Notes: generated from the letters alone by a model not told the origin. Counted from the stretch's first letter, positions 10,789 to 23,237 are shown. The stretch is DNA of 64,000 bases from Microstegium vimineum (GCA_022036555.1 CM039122.1:50799072-50863071), one strand, 5' to 3'. Made by a program: numbers and translations.

Positions 10789-12261
10789 AAGGTTACCTCA
10801 AGAAGCACTTAACCGTGTGAGGTAATGGCCGAAGAGGGAAATGTCGTAATGGTTGATCCCAAGAAGGTGGATTTGCATGAGACCTCAAGCAGCGATGAGA
10901 GTGCCGACACCAACAAGTACCAGACCATTACTGGTATATCCGCTGGAGAGATAGCAAGAAGAAAAGAAGCTAGAAAATTGAGAAGAGAAGGCAAAAAGTT
11001 GCAAAAAGAAAAAAAGCAATCAATGAGGCCAAAAGCCTGAAGCTCGCCGAGAAGCTTCATAGAAGAGAAGTTAGAGCTCTCAAGAAGGAGCTCAAGGCCA
11101 AGGAGGAGGAGCTAAAGAAAAGCAAGGGGCAAGCCTCTCATGTGGAGGTTGATTCAAGTAGCTCCGACGGTGATGATGATGTATCATACCAAGCCTCCAA
11201 GATTGCAAAGAATGATGAGAAGAAGAAGAAGGATGACGGCAACAAGAAATACTCCGCCATATCCTTTGATTATTCATCTATCTCTAAACATGAGCATAAA
11301 CCTTTATTTCATGTTCCCGCCGACAAGTTGCCTCATTTCGATGGAACCAACTTTGTCAAGTGGAAACATTTAATGAAAGCTTATCTTGTAGGTCTTCACC
11401 CCGGTGCTTGGGAGATTGTTCACAAAGGATGTGAGCCTCCGGTTGATCCTACAAGCCCCACCACTACCGAGCTCCGTTGCATACAACTTAATGCACAAGC
11501 AACTAGTGTGTTGCTAAGTGCATTGGATGGTGATGAGTACAACAAGGTCATGGGCTTGGAGGTTGCCAAGGAGATATGGGACACCTTGCACCTTGCACAT
11601 GAAGGTGTGAGCAAAGTGAGGCAGTCCAAGATTGATTTGTTGATGGCCAAGCTCAACCGGTTCGTGATAAATGAAGGTGAAGGGCCACAAGAAATGTTTG
11701 ATAGATTGATGACTATGGTTGGGAAGATTAGAGGACTTGGTGGTGAAGAGGTCAATGATCACAAGGTTGTCAAGATAATGCTTGAAGCCTACTCTCCAAG
11801 AAATAAGACCGTTGTGACATTGATTAGAGACAAGAAGAGATTTGAGTACTTTACCCCAAGTGATGTGCTTGGAAGGATTATCACCTTTGATCTACAAAGA
11901 GAAGAAGCCCAAGAGAGGAAGAAGCTTGGAGAGATGCAAGCAAGGTTGGAGGGCATGAAGATCAAGGATGTGGCTCTCAAGGCAAACAAGAGCACAAGAA
12001 AATCAGCCCCTAGCTATTCCAAAAACAGCCAACAAGCATCTTCAAGCAAGGCTCAAGAAACCAAGGCCATTAAGCATCAACCCGAAGCTCCAACATCAAG
12101 TGATGGTGAAAGTGAAGGTGAACAAGAGGAGAACATAGATGACATGGCTCTATTCATAAGAAGATTCAACAAGGGCCTAAAGAAGAATGGGTACAAGCTC
12201 ATGAAGAGGAAGTTCCCAATCAAGAAATCAAGAACTTGTTTTAGGTGTGGTAGCACCGAAC

Positions 12262-12266
12262 ACTTC
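12262..12266. repeat. Target duplication ACTTC of nested insertion
   Basis: ACTTC at 12262-12266 is repeated at 15435-15439, directly flanking the inserted element. The repeat restores the gag zinc-knuckle reading on both sides, so the boundaries are firm. Confidence 0.92.
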
Positions 12267-15200
12267 TGTCACACCCGGTTTTAAGAACAAAACCAGATTT
12301 ACACCATATGTGAGCCCAGGAAGTCAAATCTCACATATAGCCACAAATTAAGGTGATATAAAAAGACAATACTTAAATATATAACATATAAGGTCAAAGG
12401 ATAACCTCAACACAACAAACAGCGAAAAGACGACTCCGAGCTTCACGCGAAGGCTCCAACTTCACAGGGACAACTGACTGGTTGATCACAAGCCTAACTC
12501 CTTTAACTCTTGCTCTTTGCAATCTAATATGGTTGATAGGGCAAGGGTGAGCACTTAAAGTACTCAACAAGAATAACACAGGGTTATGAAGCTCAAAAGG
12601 TTGACACTGGCTTACTACGGTTGCTTTTAACTTGGTCAAGTTTTAACTATAATTAGCTTTAGTTATGCTTAACCCAGTTGGTAACCACATGATCATTAAT
12701 GAAACAATCTCATATATCATATCTCCAAACTTACCATCATAAGTTGTTCAACAACAGGAGTTACTAACACTGTGAGTTTTCCAGGCCGCTCGTGACTGGG
12801 AGCACGGCTATCATGATAGATTTACACTCTGCAGAGGTTACACACTTTACCCACAAGCCGTATTGCCCATATGCCCGGGTTTGCAACTCCCAAAACACTT
12901 CCAAGGTGAGCGGGCAGGGAACACTATGAAGTCTTTCAAAAGTCTTCCCAACATGTCGACAGACCCTACGGACCCAAGGGCAAGGGGTATGTAAAGCCCC
13001 TACTCGATGGTACCTTTCGAAGCGGTAACCACCCTAGGACATGCCCTACAACCAGCTCGGCAATGGTGCCTTTCACGAACTGCCAACATGCTAGTACGAA
13101 TCTTCATACTTGACTAAAGCCAGAGCCATTATAGCACTCATGGTTGTATTATTATCCCAGCTTTTACCCTACAGTGGGGTTCTATTCCATGTTGCTATAA
13201 AAGCTAATTTTATCTCATAGTTGCATATATCATTAATCAAGATTCATCTCATAATTCATTATTATGGAGCATAGCAAAACTACCCATATGCATAGAAACC
13301 CATGGTGACAAGGTACAAGGTAACAAAACTATGATAAAGATCTAAATAGGAATCAAATTAGACACATGCAATCATGACTAGATGAATTAGGGTGAATAGA
13401 TAACAAGGATGATCCCATGTTAAACTTGCCTTAAACTCTTAGATCCTTTCTTCACTTGATTCTCGATCTTCCGATGACTTCTTCTTGATCTCCACGTAAA
13501 TCTCACCGATTGGACAAGATCATAAACACCACACAAGCATCTGGCAATCATACAAAGCATACAATATATCTACTTTAGAACAATACATCAATCAATGAAA
13601 AAGATTTAAAAGAAATCTACGTCTTGCTACGATCACGCAGACGCGAGAATCACGCTAATCGGATCTATAACGAAAAGAAACGACTACCGAAAGATTAGCT
13701 TTTATAAGAGAATTAGACTTCATTTATTTTATTTATATAAAAAGCATATATTGGATACTTCAGAGAAATACCCAAATTAAGTCACATTACATTTGCTTTG
13801 TAAAAACAAGATTAAACTAAGTAGGTTTTGTTTTATGAAAAGCCGAGGTGGAAAACCCTAATTGATTTTAATTGGAAAACCATTGATTATATAGATTAAT
13901 CAATTATCAGTTTATTTCAGAGAATAAAACATATTTAACATTGTTACTAACAGGTAGATCTTATCGTTACGAAACCAACGCAACCCGAACGGGACAAAAC
14001 GGATCTAAAACGAATAAACTAGAGATTAAATAAGATTTTGAAAAGGGCAAGATTAAAGCATTAAAAGAATTAATTTACTTTGATTTTCAAAAGTAATTAA
14101 CATAGATGAAATCTATACTACTGGATAGAGCATAAAACTACGAATCTAGCGCAACTTGAACGGATCGATTTGGATTAAAAACAAAGAAGTTATAGGGTTT
14201 TGAAATCGGATGGCAAATTTGTAAATAGGGATTTTCATTTAAATCCGAATTAAACAGATCTAAAAAGAGAATACACTTTCCAGAGGGGAAAACGTAAAGC
14301 TGGAAACCGCTTTGGACGGCGGGTTGAGAGTCAGAGAACCCGAGGGTCTCTTTAGCAAAAACACCAGACGAAGGGGTATCTTTGATCTGTGGCCGTCGGA
14401 TTTGATCTGATCGGCTCAGATTAGAAGGAGGGAGAAAGGACGGCGGGTTGGTTTGCTAAAAGCTGAGGGGCTCTTTAGCAAATAGACCCGCGAAGGGGTA
14501 TGATGGATTCTAATCCATCCGATCCAATCTGGACGGACCAGATTAGAAGGAGGAGGGAGCGTGCGACGCTCTGCCGGAGCCAGAGGCCGAGACGGCGGCG
14601 CCATGGGCGGCCGGTGGCGGAGCTCGCCGGCGGAACCCGATAGGGAGCTCCAGTGCTCGGTTTCCAAATCTAGAAGCACCGGGAGAAAGAGGAACTCGAG
14701 GCGAACTCACCTAGGGCACTGGCAGGGCTCGATGGTGGACGGAGATAGCCGGCGGCGACGAACAGTGGCGGCGGAGCCCCTGTGCACGGCGGCGCGGTCA
14801 AACAGAGCACAAAAGAGAGAGAAAAGAGAGAGGGAAGGTGTTCCACGACTCCGCGAAGACGATGCGAGGGTCGGAGAGGTTTACCGCGGCCGGAGTTGCA
14901 TGGAACAGCGGTGGGGGAGCTCTGCGCGGTGACGCTGCTGCGATTGCGAGGCGATGCGGTGGGAGAAAAACGGCGCGGGGCGGTTGCTATTTATGGCGGC
15001 TGGGGACAGAGTCCCACGCGGCTACGACGCGTGCACGGACGTCGCGTGGCGGTTGCGGACTCGGCGGCGCGCGGCGTGTCCGGCTCGGACTCAAGGAAGG
15101 AGAAGGGAGAGGGAGCAGGCCGGGTGTTGGGCCAGACAGGCCGAAAGAGAGAGAGGAGAGGGTTTCGGTTTTCCTTCTTCTTTTCTTTTTATTTTCTTTT

Positions 15201-15434
15201 TGCAAATTGATTTTCCAAAAGATTTTCAAAAGGGTTTTGAAATCCTTTTTGAGTTTTGCAAATTCACCCAACACAAGAAAATGCAGAGGCATGCTATGCA
15301 CAAACAAGTTGAACCCTAGCATGATATTAGTTTTAGTTTTATTTATTTAATTCTATGCTCACAAAATTATTTGAAATAAATCAAATTTAAGCAAATTCAA
15401 ATCTAATTTCTATTTTCAAATTTAGGGTGTTACA
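12267..15434. mobile_element. Nested LTR-like insertion, probably a solo LTR
   Basis: The insertion starts TGTCACACCC and ends GGGTGTTACA (TG...CA with short inverted ends). It is flanked by a 5-bp duplication, as LTR elements make. The 3168 bp hold no reverse transcriptase, integrase or internal LTR pair. Long LTRs starting this way are usual in Tekay/Del-type Gypsy elements, so a solo LTR left by recombination is the best reading. A GC-rich part at about 14540-15170 gives overlapping open frames that I treat as non-coding. Orientation is not determined. Confidence 0.75.
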
Positions 15435-16839
15435 ACTTCATTGCCGATTGCCCAAATAAAGAGAAAGACAACAAATTTGGCAAAGGCAAGAGAGAAGACA
15501 AGGGTGACTACAAGAAAGGGAAGAAATATATGGGTGAAGCTCACATTGGACATAGTTGGGATGAATCAACCGATAGTGAAGATGAAGAGATGGCCACCAT
15601 TGCTATTCACAAGCCATCCACTTCAACAAGGCTCTTCAACAACATGTCCGATGATGATGAAAGTTTCCCTCACACTTGTCTTATGGCAAAGGGTGAGAAG
15701 GTAAAATCAAAACCCAAAGCCATAACTCTTCCCCCAAAGACATCTCTAGTAGTGATTCTAGTGATTACTCTAGTGATGATGAATCTAGTGATGAAGAGAT
15801 AAATGAAATAACTAAGAAAATGGATCCTAAGACCAAACTATTCATTGCCAACATATTGAATGAATTAGAGGCAACAAAGGCCGAGCTAGCATCTAGAGAG
15901 AAAACTCTTATTAAACAAGAGGATCTTTACATTGCTAGTGAGGAAGCCCTTGAATTAGAAAGGAGTGAGGTGAGCTCTTTTACCAAAGCTTTGGCCAAGG
16001 AAAGAGAAGCTCATGCTCTCACTAAGAAGGAGTGTGGTGACCTCAAGCAAAAGTATTGTGGCTTAGTTGAAAAGCATCAAGAGCTTGAGGCACAATACTC
16101 TCTTCTTTGGGAGGGCAACTCACATCTTTCTAAATCAAATGATGCCTCTTCTCCATCCACTAGTCAAGGTTGTGAAAAATGCTATAATATTGATATGAAT
16201 GCCTATTCCACTAACCTTGCCAACATGGAGGCTATGAAGAAAGAAATAGCAAGGCTCAACAATGTCATCTCGGTTTCAAAGAAGAATGACAAAGACAAAG
16301 TTAAGCCAAAGAAGATCCAATACAAGGATGGAAGGCATCCATCAATCAAAGATGGGCTTGGTCACACTCAAGGAGGTAAAACCAATGGTAGAAAAATGGT
16401 CAAAGGCATTGAGTGTGTCAAGTTTGAGAAGAAGGGAAGCGTTGGTGTAGATAAGCCTGCACAGACAGCAGCTTTGCTGGACCACAGGCCGGCAGTGCCG
16501 CGCCCCAAGAAAGGAAAGGCTACCAATGCTTTACCTGATCAAGCTAAAGCCCAAGTCCATGCCAAGAAGATGCCCCAGCAAAAGCAGGTTTCTCAGAAAC
16601 CCAAGTACTCAATCTGGGTGGCCAAAAACAAATTTGCATATCAACCCAAGACAAGGTCACCGCAAGGAAGTTTGTCCTCAAGCTACATGTTGAAATGCAA
16701 TGACCGTGGTAAAGTCATTGCAGAATTTGTGGGTGATGAGAAACATGATAAAAGAAGCATGAACATTTGGGTTCCCAAAATTGTTGTGACTAACATACAA
16801 GGCCCCAAGATTGATTGTGGACCTAAATTTAGGAACTAA

Positions 16840-18444
16840 ATTATTTTGTAGGCATACTCCTCCGGTGGATCAAGTTGGGTGCTTGATAGCGGATGTACAA
16901 ATCATATGACCGGAGAAAAGAGTATGTTCTCATCATATTCCCCAACTTCAAATGCAAGTGAGAATATCAACTTTGGTGACAACTCCAAAGGGGAAGTGAT
17001 TGGACTTGGTAAAGTTGCTATTACTCTTGATCATTCCATCTCAAATGTATTACATGTGAATTCGTTGAGTTACAATTTGTTGTCCGTTTCTCAATTATGT
17101 GAGATAGGCTTCAATTGTCTCTTTACGGATAAAGGTGTGGACGTCTTTAAGAGGGAGGATTCCTCTATTGTCTTTACGGGTCGTTTGAAGGGAAAGCTTT
17201 ACCTAGTTGATTTCAACAAAAGTAAGGCTAAGCTTGAGACTTGTTTAGTGGCAAAATCTAGCATGGGTTGGCTATGGCATCGTCGACTAGCTCATGTTGG
17301 GATGAGGAACTTGGCCAAACTCCTAAAAGATGAACACATTCTTGGACTAACCAATGTTTATTTTGAGAAGGATAGAATTTGTAGCGCTTGCCAAGCCGGA
17401 AAGCAAGTAGGTGCACCTCACCCACCAAAGAGCATTGTCTCCACCAAGCAACCATTAGAGCTAATTCACATGGATCTCTTTGGACCGGTGGTCTACATAA
17501 GCATTGGCGGTAACAAACATGGTTTAGTTATTGTTGATGACTTTACTCGTTTCACTTGGGTGTTTTTCATGTATGATAAGGCACAAGTGCAAGATAAGGT
17601 GAAAATCTTCATTAGAAGAGCACAAAGAGAATTTGGTTTCCAAATCAAGAAAGTTCGTAGTGACAATGGAACCAAATTCAAGAACACTCAAGTGGAGGAG
17701 TTTCTTGATGATGAGGGCATCAAGCATGAGTTTTCAGTTCCATACACCCCTCAACAAAATGGTGTAGTAGAGAGGAAGAACCGGACACTCAATGACATGG
17801 CAAGAACAATGCTAGATGAGTACAAGACTTCGGATATCTTTTGGGCCGAAGCCGTCAACACCGCTTACCATGCCATCAACCGGCTCTATCTACACAAAAT
17901 CTTGAAGAAGACTTCATATGAACTCCTAACCGGTAACAAACCAAAGGTGTCTTACTTTAGAGTTTTTGGGTGCAAGTGTTTTATACTTAATAAGAAAGCC
18001 AAAACCTCTAAGTTTGCACCTAAAGTTGATGAAGGTTTTCTTCTTGGTTATAGATCAAATGAGCATGCCTATCGTGTATTCAACAAGACCTTAGGGAAAA
18101 TTGAAATCGCGATAGACGTGACATTTGATGAATCTAATGGCTCTCAAGTAGAGCAAATTGATCAAGTGATTGTAGGTAATGAGGAACCACCATGTGAAGC
18201 AATCAAGAATATGGCTATTGGTGATATTAGGACACAAGAAGCTCAGACCATAGATGTGGAACCTCAAGGAGAAGAATCTACTGCTCCAAGACTTGATGAA
18301 GAAGGGCCTGCAGTGCTCCCTGGTCAGGGCTCTGCCCCTGTGGCCGGCACTGCCGGGACAGAGGCCGGCACTGTCGGACCAGGCAGACAGGCAGCAGCTA
18401 ATCCTTCTCCTGCTACTCCAAGGAACCTACAACCAATATTTTAA
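16840..18444 (+). pseudogene. Copia pol, protease and integrase part
   Basis: After the gag stop and a second in-frame stop TAG (16849-16851) the frame continues. The protease motif is LDSGCTNHMTG (16882-16914). The GAG-pre-integrase zinc region is LWHRRLAHVG with CSACQAGK. The integrase core carries the catalytic Asp (MDLFGP), Asp (RSDNGTKF) and Glu (VERKNRTL), followed by the conserved FRVFGCKCF and FLLGYRSNEHAYRVFN segments. The frame meets a TAA at 18442-18444 and the same frame goes on into the RT. A Gly/Ala/Pro-rich linker (18300-18400) is encoded by the GC palindrome motif. Family role: cleavage of the polyprotein and insertion of the DNA copy. Confidence 0.93.
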
Positions 18445-20153
18445 GAGCATGAGTATGATGACCAAGCTAACCAACAAGAAGTCACAGAACACCCAAGATT
18501 AAGGCAAACAATTCAAAAGGATCATCCCATCGACAATATACTTGGGAGTCTCCGAAGAGGGGTAACTACTCGTTCACATTTGGCAAATTTTTGTCAATTT
18601 TACTCTTTTGTCTCCTCTTTAGAACCCCTCAAGGTTGAGCAAGCTCTAGATGATCCGGATTGGGTGATAGATATGCAAGAAGAGCTAAATAGCTTTGAAA
18701 GGAACAAGGTTTGGTCACTTGTGGAAAGACCAAATACCAATGTGATTGGAACCAAATGGGTCTTCCGCAACAAGCGAGATGAGCAAGGCGTGGTGACAAG
18801 GAACAAGGCAAGATTGGTGGCTCAATGTTTCACTCAAGTGGAGGACCTAGACTTTGAAGAGACATATGCACCGGTAGCTAGGCTTGAAGCAATTCGAATG
18901 CTTTTGGCCTATGCTGCCCATCATGACTTCAAACTTCAACAAATGGATGTCAAGAGTGCATTTCTCAACGGCTCTATCCAAGAGTTGGTGTATGTTGAGC
19001 AACCACCGGATTTTGAAGATCCAAAGTTCCCTCATCATGTCTTCAAGCTCCATAAGGCGCTCTATGGGCTTAAGCAAGCACCAAGAGCATGATATGAATG
19101 CTTTACGGAATTCTTGATCAAACAAGGCTTTGAAATAGGCAAAGCGGATCCTACTCTCTTCACTCATAAAGTCAATAATGATATCTTTGTGTGCCAAATA
19201 TATGTCGATGACATAATATTTGGTAGTACTAACCAATCCTATTGTGATGAGTTTAGTAGGATCATGACTAAAAGATTCGAGATGTCTATAATGGGTGAGC
19301 TAAAGTTCTTCCTCGGTTTTCAAATCAAGCAACTCAAGGAAGGGACTTTCTTATGCCAAACAAGTACACCCATGATATGTTGAGAAAGTTTGACATGGCA
19401 AATGCTAAACCAATCAAGACTCCCATGCCAACTAATGGACATCTTGATCTTGATGAAGGAGGGAAATCCGTGGACATTAAGGTATATCGTTCCATGATCG
19501 ACTCTCTCCTTTACTTATGTGCATCTAGGCCGGACATAATGCTTAGTGTGTGCATGTGTGCTAGATTTCAAGCTAACCCGAAAGAGTGCCACTTAGTGGC
19601 CGTTAAGAGAATCTTGAGATATCTAGTTTTCACTCCTAACCTTGGCTTATGGTATCCTAAGGGCTCTAAGTTCGATCTGCTTGGGTATTCGGATTCCAAT
19701 TACACCGGTTGCAAGGTAGACCAAAAAAGCACTTCGGGACGTGTCAATTCCTTGGACGGTCCCTAGTGTCTTGGAGTTCTAAAAAGCAAAATTATGTAGC
19801 CCTTTCCACCGCCGAGACCGAGTATGTTGCAGCTGGCGCTTGTTGTGCTCAACTACTTTGGATGAGGCAAACCTTAAAAAGATTTCGGATGTCAATTCAC
19901 CAAGGTGCCTCTCTTGTGTGATAACGAGAGTGCCATCAAACTTGCAAACAACCCGGTTAGTCACTCTAGAACCAAACACATAGACATCCATCATCACTTC
20001 TTGAGAGACCACGAATTAAAAGGAGATATCGCAATTCGCCATGTGAGCACCGAAAAGCAACTAGCTGATATCTTTACTAAGCCTCTAGATGAGACAAGGT
20101 TTTGTGCTTTGCGTAGTGAGCTGAATATACTTGACTCTCGTAACGTGGTTTGA
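18445..20153 (+). pseudogene. Copia pol, reverse transcriptase and RNase H part
   Basis: The RT region shows WVFRNKRDEQG, QMDVKSAFLNG, KALYGLKQAPRA and the active site IYVDDIIFG. A TGA stands where the Trp codon after PRA is usual (19090-19092). One-base frameshifts occur near 19360, near 19738 and near 19875. RNase H is still recognisable (SWSSKKQNYVALSTAETEY; then KHIDIHHHFLRDHE, HVSTEKQLADIFTKPL). The reading ends at TGA 20151-20153. Family role: copying element RNA into DNA in virus-like particles. With this number of breaks the copy cannot make an active enzyme. Confidence 0.93.
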
Positions 20154-21061
20154 ACTATAACACACATTTGGTTGTCTACCTAGCGACTTAGGAAAAACTT
20201 TAAAAGTTTCAATTATGTGTTTCAAAACCAATTTCGAAAGAAACTTGAATGTGTTGGTCATTGTATGATTGATGATTTGCTTACTGACCAGCACATGGCA
20301 AGGGGTATGTGTCTACAATTGCATAAATATAGAGTATAGCAGTGGCATAGTACCTCACTGCCTGGCCAGACCAGCAGTGCCGGCCTCAGGCCAGCAGTGC
20401 CGAGGTGTTCGACAGTGCCGGGACTTAAAGGACCCGAGCCTGTCGGGCCCAAGTCCTAGCCCTCGGGTTTTGCTTTATCTTCTCACCCCAACCCGAGGGG
20501 ACTCTATCCCAGGTCATACCCTTCCAACAGAACACCTTTCCCTCTCCTCTCTCAACCATAAGGAGACCTAGGGAGCCCGGAGGTCCCTCTCTTCCCCCCA
20601 GCAGTGCTGCCCCTTTGGAGGTGCTGCCATTGGAGGAGGTGTGGAGGATCTTCCTCCCTGCGTCAAGCTTCATTCAAGCCCGACCTTTTTTGTCTCCTTC
20701 CCTCTATTTCAAAGGTAATAATATGAAACCCTAGGTTGGTTCGATCTATGCAATGCACGGTTGTTGAGATGAGATTTAGGTTGTTAGTAGTTGCATTATA
20801 TATGGTGATGTACCTCCAGTAGTTAGATTTGATCAAAACCTAGTTTCAATGGAGGATTGATGGAGTATGCCATGGTGCTGTCTTCACCAGGCCGGCAGTG
20901 CCGGCCCAGAGGCCGGCACTGCCGGGCCCCTAGTGACAACACCTGTGCAGTTGCTCCTACAATCGTCTATTGACCCTAGATTTTGGTTCAATTTCTCCAC
21001 TAGAGTTTCTTGTCACTGTCTAAGTCCAGCAACTTAACCTTTTATCCTTTTAAATGCATAG
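20154..21061 (+). other. Spacer between pol and the extra ORF
   Basis: This non-coding spacer contains three GC palindrome-type motifs near 20371-20423 and an inverted pair at 20890-20926. A TATA- or splice-type signal for the next ORF cannot be singled out. Part of it may carry a subgenomic promoter or acceptor, which is inference. Confidence 0.5.
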
Positions 21062-22591
21062 ATGGACGGCGGTGGATCGAGTCGTGGAAGAGAAAAGAGG
21101 TCAAGGACCAAGGCTCGTACTCCCTTGGCTGATGATGGGTTAAATCACAGGAAGAAGATAGCTCAAGAGGAGGCTTTGCAAAGGACAGGGAGAACAATCA
21201 GAGATGATGTGTGCCCTAGGACACCTCCAGACTTGGGTCTTTTCAATGCTTTTCACCTTGTGGAGCATCCTGAGGAGGTGCTAGTCAGAGACCCTCAGGA
21301 CACTCCTGGCAGAGTCAGAGTAAACTATAAAAATCAGTGGAGGACAGTCCAGGAGCAGAGGGCCTTCAATCCCTATGATGTGCCAAAAGACATGAGTGTG
21401 GATTACATGTTTTGGAATGTTTTCCATTCTGACTATTACACCACAGTACTTCTTCAAGCTGATAAACCCAAGATCATAAAGATGAAATATGTTGATTGGG
21501 AGCACTTGGAGCTCAAGAGGGATCCTGTGTTTGACAGAGTCATTGACCAGTGCAGACAGCTTGGCATGTATCACTAGATGGGTTTCCAGAATGGCTGGAA
21601 CACTGAGATCATCTACCAATTCTACTCCACTTACTATCTTGACAGGGAGAACTTGGTGATGAATTGGTTGACAGAGGGCCTGCATTACAGAATTGACTAT
21701 GTGACATTTGCTCATCTTCTGGGCTTTGGAGAGGATGACAGGACATGCTTCAACTTAACTGATGAAAGAGGCCTGAACAATGATGAAATTGCTTCTCTCT
21801 ACATTGAGCCTCATAAGGCAGATGGTCTGGTGAAGGGTTTGAGGAGCAAGTACTATATCTTAAACAACCTCTTCAGGACCACACTCTATCCTAAGATGGG
21901 ATCTGTCTCCAACCTCTATGCTAAATCAAAGAATGTGCTTAGGAGGATGAGAGGTGGAACACCACCATTTTCAGTGGCTCGTTTTCTTTGGGATGAGATT
22001 TGCATTGCATCAGAGGATACTAGGAAGGGGATGCCCTATGCCCCTTATCTGATGTTCATTATTGAGATGGTGACTGGACGGATCTACAATAAAGACATAG
22101 TTCATGAGCCTTTCAGAGCAGAGAAGACCATTCACTCTTCTGCAGTTCAGGAGGTGAACACTCCTCTCAGAGAGAGCACCAGGGCAGCAACCCCAGACTA
22201 CCCTGAGTCTTCCAGCAGAGCAGCTAGCAGAGGCAGGAAGAAGGGTAAGCTTGGCAGGTTATTAAAAAAGATCTTTGCTGGCATCTGGTATGTCAATGAC
22301 CATGCTTACCAGACTAGGCTAGAGATCAGGCAGCTCAGATAGGAGCAGGGCCTCAGTCAGATTCCCCCTCCTACACCATCACCACAGCTCAGTGAGGAGT
22401 CTACTTATGTTGGTGATGATTCTGATGATGAGGATGATGAGGAGGAGGAAGAGATCCAGCAGCCCTAGACTAGGAGGTTGAGCAAGAGGGCCTCAGCTCC
22501 TGGTATTCACTTCTCTTCAACTCCAGATGATGATGAGGAAGATGAAGATGAAGATGATAATAATAAGGACGATATGGATGAGGATGACTAG
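21062..22591 (+). pseudogene. Extra (env-like position) ORF of the Sirevirus-like element
   Basis: One frame runs from ATG 21062 to a last TAG at 22589-22591, about 509 codons, interrupted only by TAG at 21575, 22340 and 22466. The N-terminus is basic (SRGREKRSRTKARTP). The middle is a folded-looking region (FYSTYYLDRENLVMNWL, HYRIDYVTFAHLLGFGE). A Lys-rich stretch near 22230-22270 follows, and the tail is strongly acidic (runs of Asp and Glu). I see no signal peptide and no clear membrane segment, so 'envelope' is only positional. Sireviruses often carry an ORF here whose role is unknown. It may alternatively be an acquired plant-transposon or mobile-domain type protein. Confidence 0.75.
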
Positions 22592-23237
22592 CTTGTATTC
22601 TCTTCTTCTTTGTTCTTTTCTCTTTTTGGTGACTTGTTGCTAAAGGGGGAGAATTACTAAGTGAAGGGGGTACAACAAACCTTCGACGGTTATGAAGGAG
22701 CAGAGGAGCAACAGCTGCTAGTTATCTTAGTTTTTCAGTTTTTAGTTAGAGATGAGAGAGCAACATGCAAAACTATTTTATTGTAATATTGTCACTTAAA
22801 TACTTTATTTGTGTCATTTGCGGACATGTACTATCTTATATATATATATATCATGCTTGTCTTATTGTGCATTTAGGTTTTATTTATATCTCGCTGTGTG
22901 GCCGTGCTTGACCTTCCGCAGGGTTGCTGGTTGCAGCTAGGCCGGCAGTGCCGGACTGCTCAACAGCAGCCTCTCTGATTTTTGTTGAGACATGTTCATA
23001 TGCATCACGTATATTCTTGTGACACCTTTTTAGCACCCCACAGCAGCCATGGATGTAGGGGAGCCCTATTTCACTCCAATGTGTGAATTTTGGTTTTTTT
23101 ATGTCAAATTTGGAAATTCAAATTCTCATTCACATATTTAGGGGGAGCTAATACACCCATGACTTGCATTGTCTCAGATTATACTTCACTTTTGTAAGCT
23201 CTAAGTGTGTTGTCATCAATCACCAAAAAGGGGAGAT
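22592..23237 (+). other. 3' spacer with multiple polypurine tracts
   Basis: Purine tracts lie at 22642-22653 (AAAGGGGGAGAA), 22662-22670, 23140-23147 (AGGGGGAG) and 23225-23236 (AAAAAGGGGAGA), the last only one base before the 3' LTR. The one next to the LTR is the likely primer for plus-strand synthesis. Repeated tracts upstream are a known Sirevirus trait. A GC palindrome (22940-22953) lies between them. Confidence 0.8.

Larger units (their letters stand above)
10825..16839 (+). pseudogene. Copia gag, broken by a frameshift and a nested insertion
   Basis: The frame opens at 10825 (MAEEGNVVMVDPKK) and has a Lys/Arg-rich coiled start. It shifts by one base near the A7 run at 11009-11015. The main capsid region is at about 11142-12266, with the retrotransposon gag (UBN2-like) segment FDGTNFVKWKHLMKAYL. 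The zinc knuckle starts CFRCGSTEHF at about 12238 and is cut at 12266 by the insertion 12267-15434. It continues at 15435 with NFIADCPNKE. A second, coiled-coil-rich part (15820-16839, about 340 residues) ends in TAA at 16837-16839. The long C-terminal extension is usual for Sireviruses. A GC palindrome motif lies inside this part (16487-16500). Confidence 0.9.

Noticed and set aside
14416..15350. Several open frames of 90-170 codons inside the nested LTR-like insertion
   Set aside because: They overlap in different frames on both strands, are Arg/Gly/Ala-rich from GC content, and match no retrotransposon or host domain I know.
21062..22591. Calling the extra ORF a true envelope gene
   Set aside because: There is no signal peptide, no clear membrane segment and no glycosylation-rich domain visible; only its position resembles env.
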